This document shows positions 7,696 through 14,962 of a stretch of 20,308 nucleotides of DNA, one piece after another; positions within the stretch are counted from its first letter, which is position 1; the number at the start of each line of letters is the position of its first letter. Source of the stretch: DASWUD01 sp036401755 (lineage in GTDB: Bacteria > Pseudomonadota > Gammaproteobacteria > Thiohalomonadales > Thiohalomonadaceae). Both the position numbers and the translations under genes were made by a program. The stretch covers positions 1 through 20,308 of the forward strand of contig DASWUD010000230.1 in the NCBI GenBank assembly GCA_036401755.1. Direction: 5' to 3'. Below the pieces are notes generated by a model that saw nothing but the letters and a program-made list of their open reading frames with translations, was not told where the DNA came from and did no database searches.

Positions 7696-8322
7696 TTATG
7701 CGAAGAGGTGGGCAATACGTTCGGCAGCGGCACGGATGTCGCACTGCCCGAACACGTCCGTGATCACGGCGAGCAGATCGGCGCCGGCCGCGATCAGTGG
7801 TGCGCCATTTTCTGCGGTGATACCGCCGATGGCAACCACGGGGATCTTCAAGCGCTGTTTTGCCTCGCGCAGCAGTGCCGGCTCGGCACGCACCGCCTTG
7901 GGTTTAGTGGTCGAGGGAAAGAAGCTGCCGAAGGCCACATAGTCGGCGCCCGCCTGTTCCGCGGCGATGGCGCGCTCTAGCTCGTTGTAGCAGGAGACAC
8001 CGATGATGGCGTTGGGGCCGAGCGCGGCGCGCGCCTCGGCGATGTGCGGGTCCTCCTTGCCGAGGTGCACACCATGGGCGCGCACCAATTGTGCGAGCTT
8101 CACATCATCGTTGATGATCAGCGGCACGCCGAGCGGCCGGCAGAGGTTGACCAAGTCCTGTGCCTCCCACTGGCGCTGTGATTCATCACCTGCCTTGTTG
8201 CGGTACTGGATCATCATCGCGCCGCCCTGGATGGCGAGCGCCACCGCTTCGATCAGTTGGTCCGGTGCGATGAGCTTGCTGTCGGTGATGGCGTAGAGAC
8301 CTCGTGGCACGGAACGGCCCAT
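7696..8322 (-). CDS. thiE: Thiamine-phosphate synthase
   Basis: ThiE joins HMP pyrophosphate and the thiazole phosphate to give thiamine phosphate. The 208-residue product begins MGRSVPRGLYAITD and keeps the TIM-barrel motifs: MIQYRNK (pyrophosphate-binding region), INDDVKLA, GVHLGKED, GVSCYN, ADYVAFGSFFPSTTKP and VAIGGITAENG near the C-terminal phosphate site. The same frame stays open further upstream, but that part overlaps thiD and is low-complexity Arg/Ser/Pro sequence, so it is not coding. The ATG at 8322 is preceded by GAGGAG inside the last codons of thiD, and only one base separates the thiD stop from this start, indicating translational coupling. Confidence 0.97.
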   Translation of the reverse strand: MGRSVPRGLYAITDSKLIAPDQLIEAVALAIQGGAMMIQYRNKAGDESQRQWEAQDLVNLCRPLGVPLIINDDVKLAQLVRAHGVHLGKEDPHIAEARAALGPNAIIGVSCYNELERAIAAEQAGADYVAFGSFFPSTTKPKAVRAEPALLREAKQRLKIPVVAIGGITAENGAPLIAAGADLLAVITDVFGQCDIRAAAERIAHLFA

Positions 8323-8323
8323 C

Positions 8324-9124
8324 TTATTCCTCCTCGCCGCGTGCCCAGAAGAAGCGGTTGGGGTGATACTGGCCCATACCGAGACGATAGCCGTGCTTGA
8401 GCGTCTCCCAGGTGTACTCCTGCGCCTCGTGGATGGCGGTGAGTGGTTCCATCCCCTGCGCGAGCAGCCCGGCGATCCCCGAAGAGAGGGTGCAGCCCGA
8501 GCCGTGGTAGCTGTGGGGCAGCCTCTCCCAGGAGTAGGTTTCGAGGCGGCGGCGGTTGCCATAGAGGATGTTGTCGACGCTCTTGGTGTTTTCGTGGGTG
8601 CCGGTGACGAGCAGCAGCTCACAGCCGGCGGCGAGGATCTCCTGGGCGCAGGCATCGAGGGTGTCGGCCTCGGGGGCAAGGCGGCGCGCCTCCTCGCTGT
8701 TGGGGGTGAGGACTGCGGTCATGGGGAAGAGCAGCTCGATCATCGCCTGCATCAGCTCCTCACTGGCCAGCTCGCTGCCGCCACCGGCGCGCAGGATCGG
8801 ATCGAGCACCACCGGAATATCTGGATAGTCGTTGAGCAGGGTGTGGAGCACCTCGACATTCTCCACGCTGCCGAGCATGCCGATCTTGATGGCGTGTACC
8901 GGCATATCCTCCAACACGGCGCGCGCCTGCTCGATCACCAGGGCGGGTGAGACCGGCTGGAAATCGATGACGTTGCGGGTGTCCTGCACCGTGACGGTAG
9001 TCACTACCGCGGCGGCATGGCACCCCATGCTGGAGATCGCCTCGATATCGGCCTGAAGGCCGGCGCCGCCGGTGGGGTCGAGACCGGCGAAGGTCATCAC
9101 TACAGGAATGTCGTTGTCGGTCAT
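8324..9124 (-). CDS. thiD: Hydroxymethylpyrimidine/phosphomethylpyrimidine kinase
   Basis: ThiD phosphorylates HMP and HMP phosphate to HMP pyrophosphate, the partner used by ThiE. The 266-residue protein has the ribokinase-like fold: FAGLDPTGGAGLQADI near residue 12, the segment AIKIGMLGS, VLDPILRAGGGSELA, LTPNSEEA, and HGSGCTLSSGIAG with C211 close to the active site. An open frame reaches to 9214, but the extra 30 residues overlap the aldolase gene and lack family similarity. The ATG at 9124 has AAAGGA about seven bases upstream and gives MTDNDIPVVMTFAGLDP, the normal N-terminus. It lies 14 bases after the aldolase stop and is coupled to thiE. Confidence 0.96.
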   Translation of the reverse strand: MTDNDIPVVMTFAGLDPTGGAGLQADIEAISSMGCHAAAVVTTVTVQDTRNVIDFQPVSPALVIEQARAVLEDMPVHAIKIGMLGSVENVEVLHTLLNDYPDIPVVLDPILRAGGGSELASEELMQAMIELLFPMTAVLTPNSEEARRLAPEADTLDACAQEILAAGCELLLVTGTHENTKSVDNILYGNRRRLETYSWERLPHSYHGSGCTLSSGIAGLLAQGMEPLTAIHEAQEYTWETLKHGYRLGMGQYHPNRFFWARGEEE

Positions 9125-9138
9125 ACGGGGTCCTTTAT

Positions 9139-9711
9139 TTATTCTTGAGGGAGCGTGCCCGCCTGCCGCGCTAAAAAAGCGGTCTTGGCAGAGAGCTCCA
9201 GGGAACAGCTCCATTTATAGGCGAGATTGAGGCTCTCCGCGCAGGCGTAGACGCCATGGCCGCGTACCACCACGATGCGATAACCGGCGAGCAGCGCCGC
9301 CACCTTGGCCGGCGCCTCGGCCACATAACGCTCGTAGGGGATGGTGATCACCGGCACGTGGGGAAAGTAGAGCTGCCCCTCGAAGTCGGCCGGGATGAAG
9401 TCGCTGCCATCCATGGTCATAGCCACGGTGTAGGGGCCGTGGCTGTGCACCACGGCGCGCGCCTGCGGATTGTGGCGATAGACCTCGATGTGCAGCGGGG
9501 CATCGAGCGAGGCGCGCTCGCCGCGCGTGCCATCGATGTTGCACAGCACCAGATCGCGGCTTTCCAGCGTATCGGCGCAGGCTCCGGTGGGGGTGATCCA
9601 GAGCTGTTCGCCGTCGCGTACCGACATATTGCCGGAATGGGAGTCGTTGATGCCGTACTGGCGCAGCCAGCGGTAGTGGCGCACCAGATCGTCGCGCAAA
9701 TCCATCGTCAT
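9139..9711 (-). CDS. Class II aldolase/adducin family protein
   Basis: This 190-residue cytoplasmic protein has the zinc aldolase fold of the fuculose-1-phosphate aldolase/adducin family. SGNMSVRDGEQLWITPTG is the phosphate-binding N-terminal motif, LDAPLHIEVYR supplies a candidate catalytic Glu, and zinc ligands are expected from AVVHSHGPYTVAM (HxH) and VVRGHGVYA. The family splits sugar phosphates or dehydrates them (as in MtnB); the substrate here is unknown. A second ATG two codons in (9705) is an alternative start; neither has a strong Shine-Dalgarno sequence. It is the first gene of the run aldolase-thiD-thiE-hemL, 14 bases before thiD, so it is probably co-expressed with thiamine genes, though no thiamine role is established for it. 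Confidence 0.88.
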   Translation of the reverse strand: MTMDLRDDLVRHYRWLRQYGINDSHSGNMSVRDGEQLWITPTGACADTLESRDLVLCNIDGTRGERASLDAPLHIEVYRHNPQARAVVHSHGPYTVAMTMDGSDFIPADFEGQLYFPHVPVITIPYERYVAEAPAKVAALLAGYRIVVVRGHGVYACAESLNLAYKWSCSLELSAKTAFLARQAGTLPQE

Positions 9712-9824
9712 ACCCAGAAGTCTAATGAATCAGGCGATCTTAACCGATTGCAGGCGGTGGGGCTCATGGGCAGTGCGACATGTAAGAAGCCGCCCCGCCG
9801 TGGCCAACGTAAAGGAGTACTTAC

Positions 9825-10250
9825 CTACCAGCTAGGTTTGACCACTGCCAGAATAACGACAGCGAGGAGTATGAGCACCGGGAATTCGTTGAACCAGCGG
9901 TAGAAGAGGTGGCTGCGCTGGTTCTGGTCAGCAGCAAAGCGGGTTACCAGCCGCCCGCAGTAGAGGTGGTAGGCGATGAGCAGCACCACCAGCGTCACCT
10001 TGAGATGGAGCCAGGCACCGCTGAAACCAAAGCCAAACCAGAGCCATAGGCCAAACAGCAGTGCCAGTACCCCGAGCGGAGTCATGAAGCGATAGAGTTT
10101 GCGTTCCATCAGTTTGAGCCGCTCGGTGACGGCGGGTTCGCCCGCCATGGCATGGTTGACGAAGAGGCGCGGCAGGTAGAAGAGACCGGCGAACCAGGAG
10201 ACGACAAAAAAAATGTGGAAGGCCTTCACCCAGAGATAGGCAGTACTCAT
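9825..10250 (-). CDS. hemJ: Protoporphyrinogen IX oxidase HemJ
   Basis: HemJ oxidises protoporphyrinogen IX to protoporphyrin IX in the inner membrane, the penultimate step of heme synthesis in bacteria lacking HemG and HemY. The 141-residue length fits. About four membrane segments are visible: residues about 5-28, 55-76, 80-97 and 122-138. Conserved features are H12 in LWVKAFHIFFVVSWFAGLFYLPRL, ERKLYRFMTPLG, and the H-x-K motif WLHLKVTLV (H82, K84), all typical of the former UPF0093 family. The ATG overlaps the stop of the TlpA-like gene as ATGA, with AAGGGAG upstream, so the two are translationally coupled. Confidence 0.95.
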   Translation of the reverse strand: MSTAYLWVKAFHIFFVVSWFAGLFYLPRLFVNHAMAGEPAVTERLKLMERKLYRFMTPLGVLALLFGLWLWFGFGFSGAWLHLKVTLVVLLIAYHLYCGRLVTRFAADQNQRSHLFYRWFNEFPVLILLAVVILAVVKPSW

Positions 10251-10765
10251 GCGTGATCTCCCTTCTGTGCCAGCATCTCCAGAATGCGGGCGCGCAGTTG
10301 CGTCATGTCCATCTCGCCCAGCTTCTGTTGCACGATATGCCCCTGCGGATCGAGCAGGAAGCTGGTGGGGGTGAGTTTCACCTCGCCAAAGGCTTGGGCG
10401 GCGGAGCCGTCGGTATCGAGGGCCACGATATAGGGCAACTGTTTCTGCCGCGCCAGTTCGCGGACCTGCTCCGGCGGATCGTAGGCCATGGCGATCGCGA
10501 CGATCTCCAGCCCCTGCGGCCCCAGTTCACGATAGAGGTCGACCAGGTGGGGGATCTCCTTGATACAGCCGGGGCAGGTGGTGGCCCAGAAGGTGACCAG
10601 CACCGGCCGGTCGCGCAGTGAGGCGAGTGATACCTCTTTTCCTTCGAGGGTGGTGACCGTCACGGCGGGGGCCGGCTGCAGACCGCTCGGGCTTAACCAG
10701 AGGAAAGCTGCTCCGCCCAGCAGGAGCAGAATGAAGAGGGCAGTGGTGAGCTCTTTGAATTTCAT
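10247..10765 (-). CDS. TlpA/ResA-like thiol-disulfide oxidoreductase
   Basis: This 172-residue protein has one N-terminal hydrophobic segment (residues about 8-25) acting as membrane anchor or uncleaved signal, then a thioredoxin-like domain facing the periplasm. The active site is C64-P-G-C67 in LVTFWATTCPGCIKEIPHL, followed by ELGPQGLEIVAIAM and LTPTSFLLDPQGHIVQQKLGEM with the cis-proline expected in TPTSF. Relatives reduce disulfides in apocytochrome c or copper-site proteins. It is coupled by a four-base overlap to hemJ, so a heme-related job is plausible but not shown. No strong ribosome binding site precedes the ATG. Confidence 0.92.
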   Translation of the reverse strand: MKFKELTTALFILLLLGGAAFLWLSPSGLQPAPAVTVTTLEGKEVSLASLRDRPVLVTFWATTCPGCIKEIPHLVDLYRELGPQGLEIVAIAMAYDPPEQVRELARQKQLPYIVALDTDGSAAQAFGEVKLTPTSFLLDPQGHIVQQKLGEMDMTQLRARILEMLAQKGDHA

Positions 10766-10825
10766 AATCGGTTGGCCAAATTCAGGAGTGGCTATTGTAG
10801 CTGTGAATAGTCCGCGAGGAGCGCT

Positions 10826-12154
10826 CTATTTGACAGCTTGATGTGGCGCCGCGTTCGCTTCGCTGTCGCTCCTTGGCGTAAGGAAATTGCGCGCCAAGGC
10901 CCGGTAGATAGGCTCCGGGCAGATCAACTTCGATACGGTGCTGGCGATGAAGGCGGTGGCCATCAGCGGCAGCAGCATGGTGTGGTTGTCGGTCATCTCC
11001 ATGACGATGACAAAGGCGGTGATGGGGGTCTGCACCACCCCGGTGAAATAGCCGACCATGCCGAGGATGGTGATGGCGGCTACCGATACACTCGGGAACC
11101 AGCTGGCCAGATCGGCGCCCAGGCCGGCACCGGTGGCGAGGGTCGGGGCAAAGATCCCGCCGGGAATGCCGCTCAGGTAGGAGGCGACGGTGGCGAGAAA
11201 TTTGTAGAGCGGGTAGAGGGGATCGGGAACTGCACCGCTGGTCACGATGGTGTTGGCCTCGGCGTAGCCGGTGCCGTAACTCAGGTTGCCGGAGAGCACG
11301 CCGAGTAGCGCCACGACAAAACCACAGGTCCCGGCCACGTGCAGCGGCTTGGCCCGCGTAATGGGGGCGAGATAGCGGCTTGCCACAATCAGGAGCTGGC
11401 TGAAGAGTCCGCCGACGATCCCGCCCACCACCCCGCATACCGGGATCACCACCCAGTCGCTGAAACTATCCAGATGAGCATCGGTGGTGCCAAAGTAGTT
11501 GTAGTTGCCCAGCACGGCAAGAGAGGTGATCCCCGCCAGGATCACTCCGGTGAGCATCACTCCATTGGTGCGCTCCTCAAAGGAGCGCCCCATCTCTTCG
11601 ATGGCAAAGACGATACCGGCCAGGGGGGTGTTGAAGGCGGCCGCGATACCGGCCGCTCCGCCAGAGAGGATCAGTGCACGCTCCATGTAATGCGGAGAGA
11701 AGCGCATCCGTTGGCCGATGCTGTACATCAGCGCCGCCCCGACATGCACCGAGGGGCCCTCTCGACCAATCGAGGCGCCGCTGAGCAGCCCGACGAAGGT
11801 AAGCAGGATCTTGCCGGCGGCGATGCGCAGGGTGAGGACCCGTGCACGAACCCCTTCGGCCGTCGCTGAATCAAGGGCGGCCAGGGTTTGCGGGATACCA
11901 CTCCCCTGGGCACCGGGAAATAGTTTGAGGGTTAGCCACGCTACGGCTATCAGTCCCAGGGGCGTCACAATCAGCGGCAGATACCGGGAGAAGGAGAGCA
12001 GCGCATTGAAGAGGTGCGAGGCGTATTCACTGGCCTCGGCAAAAAAAGTGGCGGCTAATCCCACCAGCAAGGCACCGCCCCACAGGGTAACTCTGACGCG
12101 CCACGCAGCGAGTGAAAGGAGGGTTCTCTTGGAGCGTTGAAGATGTTGTCGCAT
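10826..12154 (-). CDS. CLC-family chloride channel or H+/Cl- exchanger
   Basis: This 442-residue inner-membrane protein carries the chloride-binding signatures of the CLC family: GSGIP (84-88, with S85 as central-site ligand), GREGPSVHVG with the gating glutamate E132, the helix GGAAGIAAAFNTPLAGIVFAIEEM, and GIPGGIFAPTLATGAGLGAD (329-348). The presence of both E132 and the EE of IEEM (186-187, where the E. coli exchanger has its inner proton glutamate) favours a proton/chloride exchanger over a channel. No C-terminal CBS domains are present. The ATG at 12154 lacks a clear Shine-Dalgarno sequence. It is divergent from argC across 139 bases and lies 60 bases upstream of the TlpA-like gene. Confidence 0.95.
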   Translation of the reverse strand: MRQHLQRSKRTLLSLAAWRVRVTLWGGALLVGLAATFFAEASEYASHLFNALLSFSRYLPLIVTPLGLIAVAWLTLKLFPGAQGSGIPQTLAALDSATAEGVRARVLTLRIAAGKILLTFVGLLSGASIGREGPSVHVGAALMYSIGQRMRFSPHYMERALILSGGAAGIAAAFNTPLAGIVFAIEEMGRSFEERTNGVMLTGVILAGITSLAVLGNYNYFGTTDAHLDSFSDWVVIPVCGVVGGIVGGLFSQLLIVASRYLAPITRAKPLHVAGTCGFVVALLGVLSGNLSYGTGYAEANTIVTSGAVPDPLYPLYKFLATVASYLSGIPGGIFAPTLATGAGLGADLASWFPSVSVAAITILGMVGYFTGVVQTPITAFVIVMEMTDNHTMLLPLMATAFIASTVSKLICPEPIYRALARNFLTPRSDSEANAAPHQAVK

Positions 12155-12293
12155 TGCGTGAAAGGGCTGGCGGGCTGGATCTGGCCGCTACCATACCACA
12201 TTGGCGGGGTTCGATAATCCGAATCGGCCCTTTCGCTTTATGGCTTATCCTCTTATCATTCTGGCTTCCTAACTGAAGCAGGGTCTATCCACC

Positions 12294-13325
12294 ATGATTA
12301 AGGCTGGCATCGTCGGTGGTACCGGATACACCGGTGTCGAATTGTTGCGGTTGCTTGTTGCCCATCCCGAAGTGGAGATCAAGGCCATCACCTCGCGCTC
12401 CGAAGCGGGTATGCCGGTCGCCGAGATGTTCCCCAACCTGCGCGGTCATCTCGACATCTGCTTCAGTGAACCCGACATGGCAATACTCAAAGGGTGTGAC
12501 GTGGTCTTCTTTGCCACCCCCAATGGCGTCGCCATGGGGATGACGCGCGAACTGGTCGACGCAGGGGTCAAGGTGATCGACCTGGCTGCCGACTTCCGGA
12601 TCAAGGATGTGCCCCTCTGGGAGAAGTGGTATGGCGTGCCCCACGCCTCGCCGGAGCTGGTGGCCGAGGCGGTCTATGGCCTGCCCGAGATCAATCGCGC
12701 GGCGGTCAAGGGCGCCCGCGTGGTGGCCAACCCCGGTTGTTATCCCACGGCGGTGACCCTCGGTTTCCTGCCATTGGTGGAGCAGGGGCTGATCGACACC
12801 GGCTCGCTGATCGCCGATGCCAAGTCGGGGGTGAGCGGCGCCGGGCGCAAGGCAAGCGTCGGCCACCTGTTCTGCGAAGTGGACGGGAGCTTCAAGGCCT
12901 ACGGGGTGCAAGGCCACCGCCATCTGCCGGAGATCCGCCAGACCCTCAGCATCACTGCCGGCAAGGAGGTGGGGCTCACCTTCATTCCCCACCTGGTACC
13001 GATGGTGCGCGGCATTCACGCCACCCTGTACGCAACACTCCGCGATACCTCAGTCGATCTGCAGAGGCTTTATGAGGAGCGCTATGCCAACGAGCCATTC
13101 GTCGATGTGCTGCCGGCCGGCTCCCATCCCGAGACCCGCAGTGTGCGCGGCGGCAATCTCTGTCGCATTGCCGTGCATCGTCCCCAGGGGGGCAACACGG
13201 TGGTGATCCTCTCGGTGATCGATAATCTGGTGAAGGGGGCGGCGGGGCAGGCCGTGCAAAACATGAATATCCTCTTTGGTCTTGCCGAGACCACAGGGCT
13301 CGACGCGATATCGATTCTTCCATGA
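12294..13325 (+). CDS. argC: N-acetyl-gamma-glutamyl-phosphate reductase
   Basis: ArgC reduces N-acetyl-glutamyl phosphate to the semialdehyde with NADPH, the third step of arginine synthesis, in the cytoplasm. The 343-residue length is typical. The nucleotide-binding motif GIVGGTGYTGVELLRLL starts at residue 5, FFATPNGVAM follows at about 72-81, the catalytic cysteine is C149 in VVANPGCYPTAV, and the C-terminal domain shows FIPHLVPMVRGIHATLY with the conserved active-site histidine. The stop overlaps the start of the next gene as ATGA, so both are translationally coupled. The 139 bases upstream hold no promoter that I can call with confidence. Confidence 0.97.
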   Translation: MIKAGIVGGTGYTGVELLRLLVAHPEVEIKAITSRSEAGMPVAEMFPNLRGHLDICFSEPDMAILKGCDVVFFATPNGVAMGMTRELVDAGVKVIDLAADFRIKDVPLWEKWYGVPHASPELVAEAVYGLPEINRAAVKGARVVANPGCYPTAVTLGFLPLVEQGLIDTGSLIADAKSGVSGAGRKASVGHLFCEVDGSFKAYGVQGHRHLPEIRQTLSITAGKEVGLTFIPHLVPMVRGIHATLYATLRDTSVDLQRLYEERYANEPFVDVLPAGSHPETRSVRGGNLCRIAVHRPQGGNTVVILSVIDNLVKGAAGQAVQNMNILFGLAETTGLDAISILP

Positions 13326-14020
13326 CCCGGCTGGTCATCAAGCAGCATCCCGGTCGCCGGCTTCATCTGATTCAGGCGGCGGCGGTCATCGCGATGCTCC
13401 TGGCAGGTTGGGGGGTGTTCGAGTTTGGCCGCTACCGCGCCGGCTTCGATACGCTCGCCGTGACGATGGAGCGGGTTGAGCACGGCCGGAAGGTAGCAGA
13501 ATTGGAGAGCACTATTACCGAGCTGCGTGAACAGAAGGCGATTCTCGAACAGGCCAGCCAGATCGACCGGCAGGCCTATGGGCAGCTGGAGGGTGAACTG
13601 GGCGGACTGCGGGAGGAGATCATCGAGCTCAACCGCGAGGTTGCCTTCTACCGCGGTATCGTTACCCCGCAGGGGGGTAGTGAGATGCTGCGGCTGCAGC
13701 GCTTTGAGATCACCCCGAGCGGTATTGCACGCGGTTTCCGTTATCAGCTCGTGTTGACCCAAGCCTTCACCAATAGCGCCATCACCTCGGGGACGGTCAC
13801 CATAACCGTGGAGGGGATCGCGGGGCAGTCGACCAAAACTTTCTCCCTTGCTGAGCTGACTGACAACAAGGTCAAGGAACTCTCCTTCCGCTTCAAGTAT
13901 TTTCAAGAGATCTCCGGGGAGATGGTTCTGCCCGAGGGGTTTGTCCCCGCGCGCGTAGTGGTGACCATCGAACCCCGTGGCGGCGAAAAGCTGCAGAAGT
14001 CTTACGATTGGCCGGTTTAA
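13322..14020 (+). CDS. DUF6776-like membrane-anchored coiled-coil protein
   Basis: The 232-residue product has a short basic N-terminus, one membrane segment (residues about 16-36), a coiled coil of about 60 residues (about 45-108, with ELESTITELREQKAILEQ), and a C-terminal soluble, beta-rich domain (about 115-232) expected in the periplasm. This matches the uncharacterised protein often found between argC and a bactofilin gene in gammaproteobacteria, which I recall as DUF6776; that family name is from memory. Its start overlaps the argC stop by four bases, and the bactofilin starts 16 bases after its stop, suggesting joint expression. The layout resembles a scaffold or adaptor linking cytoplasm and cell wall, but the function is unknown. 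Confidence 0.85.
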   Translation: MTRLVIKQHPGRRLHLIQAAAVIAMLLAGWGVFEFGRYRAGFDTLAVTMERVEHGRKVAELESTITELREQKAILEQASQIDRQAYGQLEGELGGLREEIIELNREVAFYRGIVTPQGGSEMLRLQRFEITPSGIARGFRYQLVLTQAFTNSAITSGTVTITVEGIAGQSTKTFSLAELTDNKVKELSFRFKYFQEISGEMVLPEGFVPARVVVTIEPRGGEKLQKSYDWPV

Positions 14021-14036
14021 ACAGAGAGCAAAGACT

Positions 14037-14435
14037 ATGTTTGGGAAAGATAAAAAATCAAACACCAAGATCGATACCCTGATAGGGCAGAATACCGAGA
14101 TTCGCGGTGATGTGGTGTTCAGCGGTGGACTGCATGTGGATGGCACCATCAAGGGCAATGTAACCTCGGCCCAGGAGGGAAGCTCGATGCTCAGCCTGAG
14201 TGAGCGTGGCCGCATCGAAGGCGAGGTGCGGGTACCGAATCTGGTGCTCAATGGTACGGTCATCGGCGATGTCTACTCCGGGACCCACATCGAACTGGCG
14301 CCGAAGGCGCGCATCAGCGGCAACCTTTACTATAAGGTGCTGGAGATGGCGGGGGGCTCCGAGGTGAATGGCAATCTGGTTCGCCGCGGAACTGAGCCTG
14401 CGGGGAGTGATACCTCCATGGAGAGCGAGGAGTGA
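14037..14435 (+). CDS. Bactofilin (polymer-forming cytoskeletal protein)
   Basis: Bactofilins form nucleotide-free filaments on the inner face of the membrane and often position cell-wall enzymes. This 132-residue protein has the central beta-helix pattern of short repeats: TLIGQNTEIRGDVVFSGG, LHVDGTIKGNV, GRIEGEVRVPNLVLNGTV, IGDVYSG, IELAPKARISGNLYYK, then EMAGGSEVNGNLVRR, flanked by a short charged N-terminus and a disordered tail. The frame is open further upstream to 13977, but that part overlaps the preceding gene; the ATG at 14037 gives the usual MFGKDKK start. It follows the coiled-coil gene by 16 bases, and an M23 peptidase is encoded about 3 kb downstream. Confidence 0.94.
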   Translation: MFGKDKKSNTKIDTLIGQNTEIRGDVVFSGGLHVDGTIKGNVTSAQEGSSMLSLSERGRIEGEVRVPNLVLNGTVIGDVYSGTHIELAPKARISGNLYYKVLEMAGGSEVNGNLVRRGTEPAGSDTSMESEE

Positions 14436-14448
14436 CGGGCTTTTTCTA

Positions 14449-14473
14449 ATTCTTGACTGCGGCAGTTGGAAAT
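14449..14473. promoter_or_regulatory. Candidate IscR type 1 site overlapping the erpA promoter
   Basis: The 25 bases fit the E. coli type 1 IscR consensus at about 19 positions as counted by eye, including the core half-sites TTGACT and AGT-x-GG, but the three central A/T positions are CGG here. The site would cover the TTGACT -35 hexamer (14453-14458). In E. coli, Fe-S-loaded IscR represses erpA through a type 1 site, so the location is meaningful. No IscR gene is in the window. Confidence 0.4.
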
Positions 14474-14481
14474 GCTTTGAT
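14453..14481 (+). promoter_or_regulatory. Putative erpA promoter
   Basis: TTGACT at 14453-14458 and TTTGAT at 14476-14481 are spaced by 17 bases, about 40 bases before the erpA start codon. The -10 box is a weak match. The 84-base gap between the bactofilin gene and erpA supports a separate promoter. Confidence 0.4.
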
Positions 14482-14519
14482 AACCGGTAATGTTTAACCT
14501 TATTTCGGAGAGCAAGACG

Positions 14520-14861
14520 ATGAGTGATGTGGATAGCCCGCTGATTTTTACCGACAGTGCCGCCGCCAAGGTGAAGTCGCTGATTCAGGAAGAGGGCAAC
14601 GATAACCTCAAGCTGCGGGTATTCGTGTCGGGTGGGGGCTGCTCTGGCTTCCAATATGGCTTCACCTTCGACGAGAGCATCAACGAGGGCGATACCAGCG
14701 TGGAAAAGAACGGTGTAACCCTGCTGATCGATCCGATGAGCTTCCAGTATCTGGTCGGTGCCGAAATCGATTACAAAGAGGATCTCTCCGGTGCGCAATT
14801 CGTGATCCGCAATCCCAACGCCACCACCACCTGTGGCTGTGGCTCTTCGTTCTCGACCTGA
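14520..14861 (+). CDS. erpA: Iron-sulfur cluster insertion protein ErpA
   Basis: ErpA is an A-type carrier that delivers Fe-S clusters to apo-enzymes, including isoprenoid synthesis enzymes in E. coli. The 113-residue product matches the family length. The three cluster-binding cysteines are present in FVSGGGCSGFQYGF and at the C-terminus in TTTCGCGSSFS. LIFTDSAAAKVKSLIQEEGN is the usual N-terminus. An in-frame start at 14490 would add ten residues; the ATG at 14520 is preferred because GGAG lies about ten bases before it and the family starts here. A strong terminator follows the stop directly. Confidence 0.97.
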   Translation: MSDVDSPLIFTDSAAAKVKSLIQEEGNDNLKLRVFVSGGGCSGFQYGFTFDESINEGDTSVEKNGVTLLIDPMSFQYLVGAEIDYKEDLSGAQFVIRNPNATTTCGCGSSFST

Positions 14862-14882
14862 TTGACACGCACCACCACCAGA

Positions 14883-14922
14883 AAGGCCCGGAGGGGGCTC
14901 CCCTCCGGGCCTTCTCTTTTTT
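14883..14922 (+). terminator. Rho-independent terminator after erpA
   Basis: A perfect 14-bp stem, AAGGCCCGGAGGGG (14883-14896) with CCCCTCCGGGCCTT (14900-14913), a three-base loop, and a following CTCTTTTTT tract make a very strong intrinsic terminator. It closes the argC-to-erpA unit and separates it from citrate synthase. Confidence 0.96.
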
Positions 14923-14962
14923 CTGGTATCCTAGTTTGTTTAGAGAGCATGCGGAGAAGCGG

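Noticed and set aside
8323..8679. Extension of the thiE frame about 119 codons upstream
   Set aside because: It overlaps thiD in another frame, is Arg/Ser/Pro-rich without family similarity, and the ATG at 8322 has a strong ribosome binding site and the normal ThiE N-terminus.
9712..9824. TPP riboswitch before the aldolase-thiD-thiE run
   Set aside because: The minus-strand sequence lacks the conserved CTGAGA and GAACCTGAT-type elements of the thi-box. A GC-rich imperfect stem (GGCGG at 9753-9757 with CCGCC at 9795-9799) is present but is not a known riboswitch.
12155..12293. Promoter for argC or the CLC gene
   Set aside because: TATCAT-like sequences occur around 12255, but no -35 hexamer at suitable spacing convinced me on either strand, so no promoter was called.
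13082..14263. Long minus-strand open frame of 393 codons opposite argC, the coiled-coil gene and the bactofilin
   Set aside because: It is the mirror of well-identified plus-strand genes in GC-rich DNA; it crosses two real gene boundaries and has no recognisable domain or ribosome binding site.
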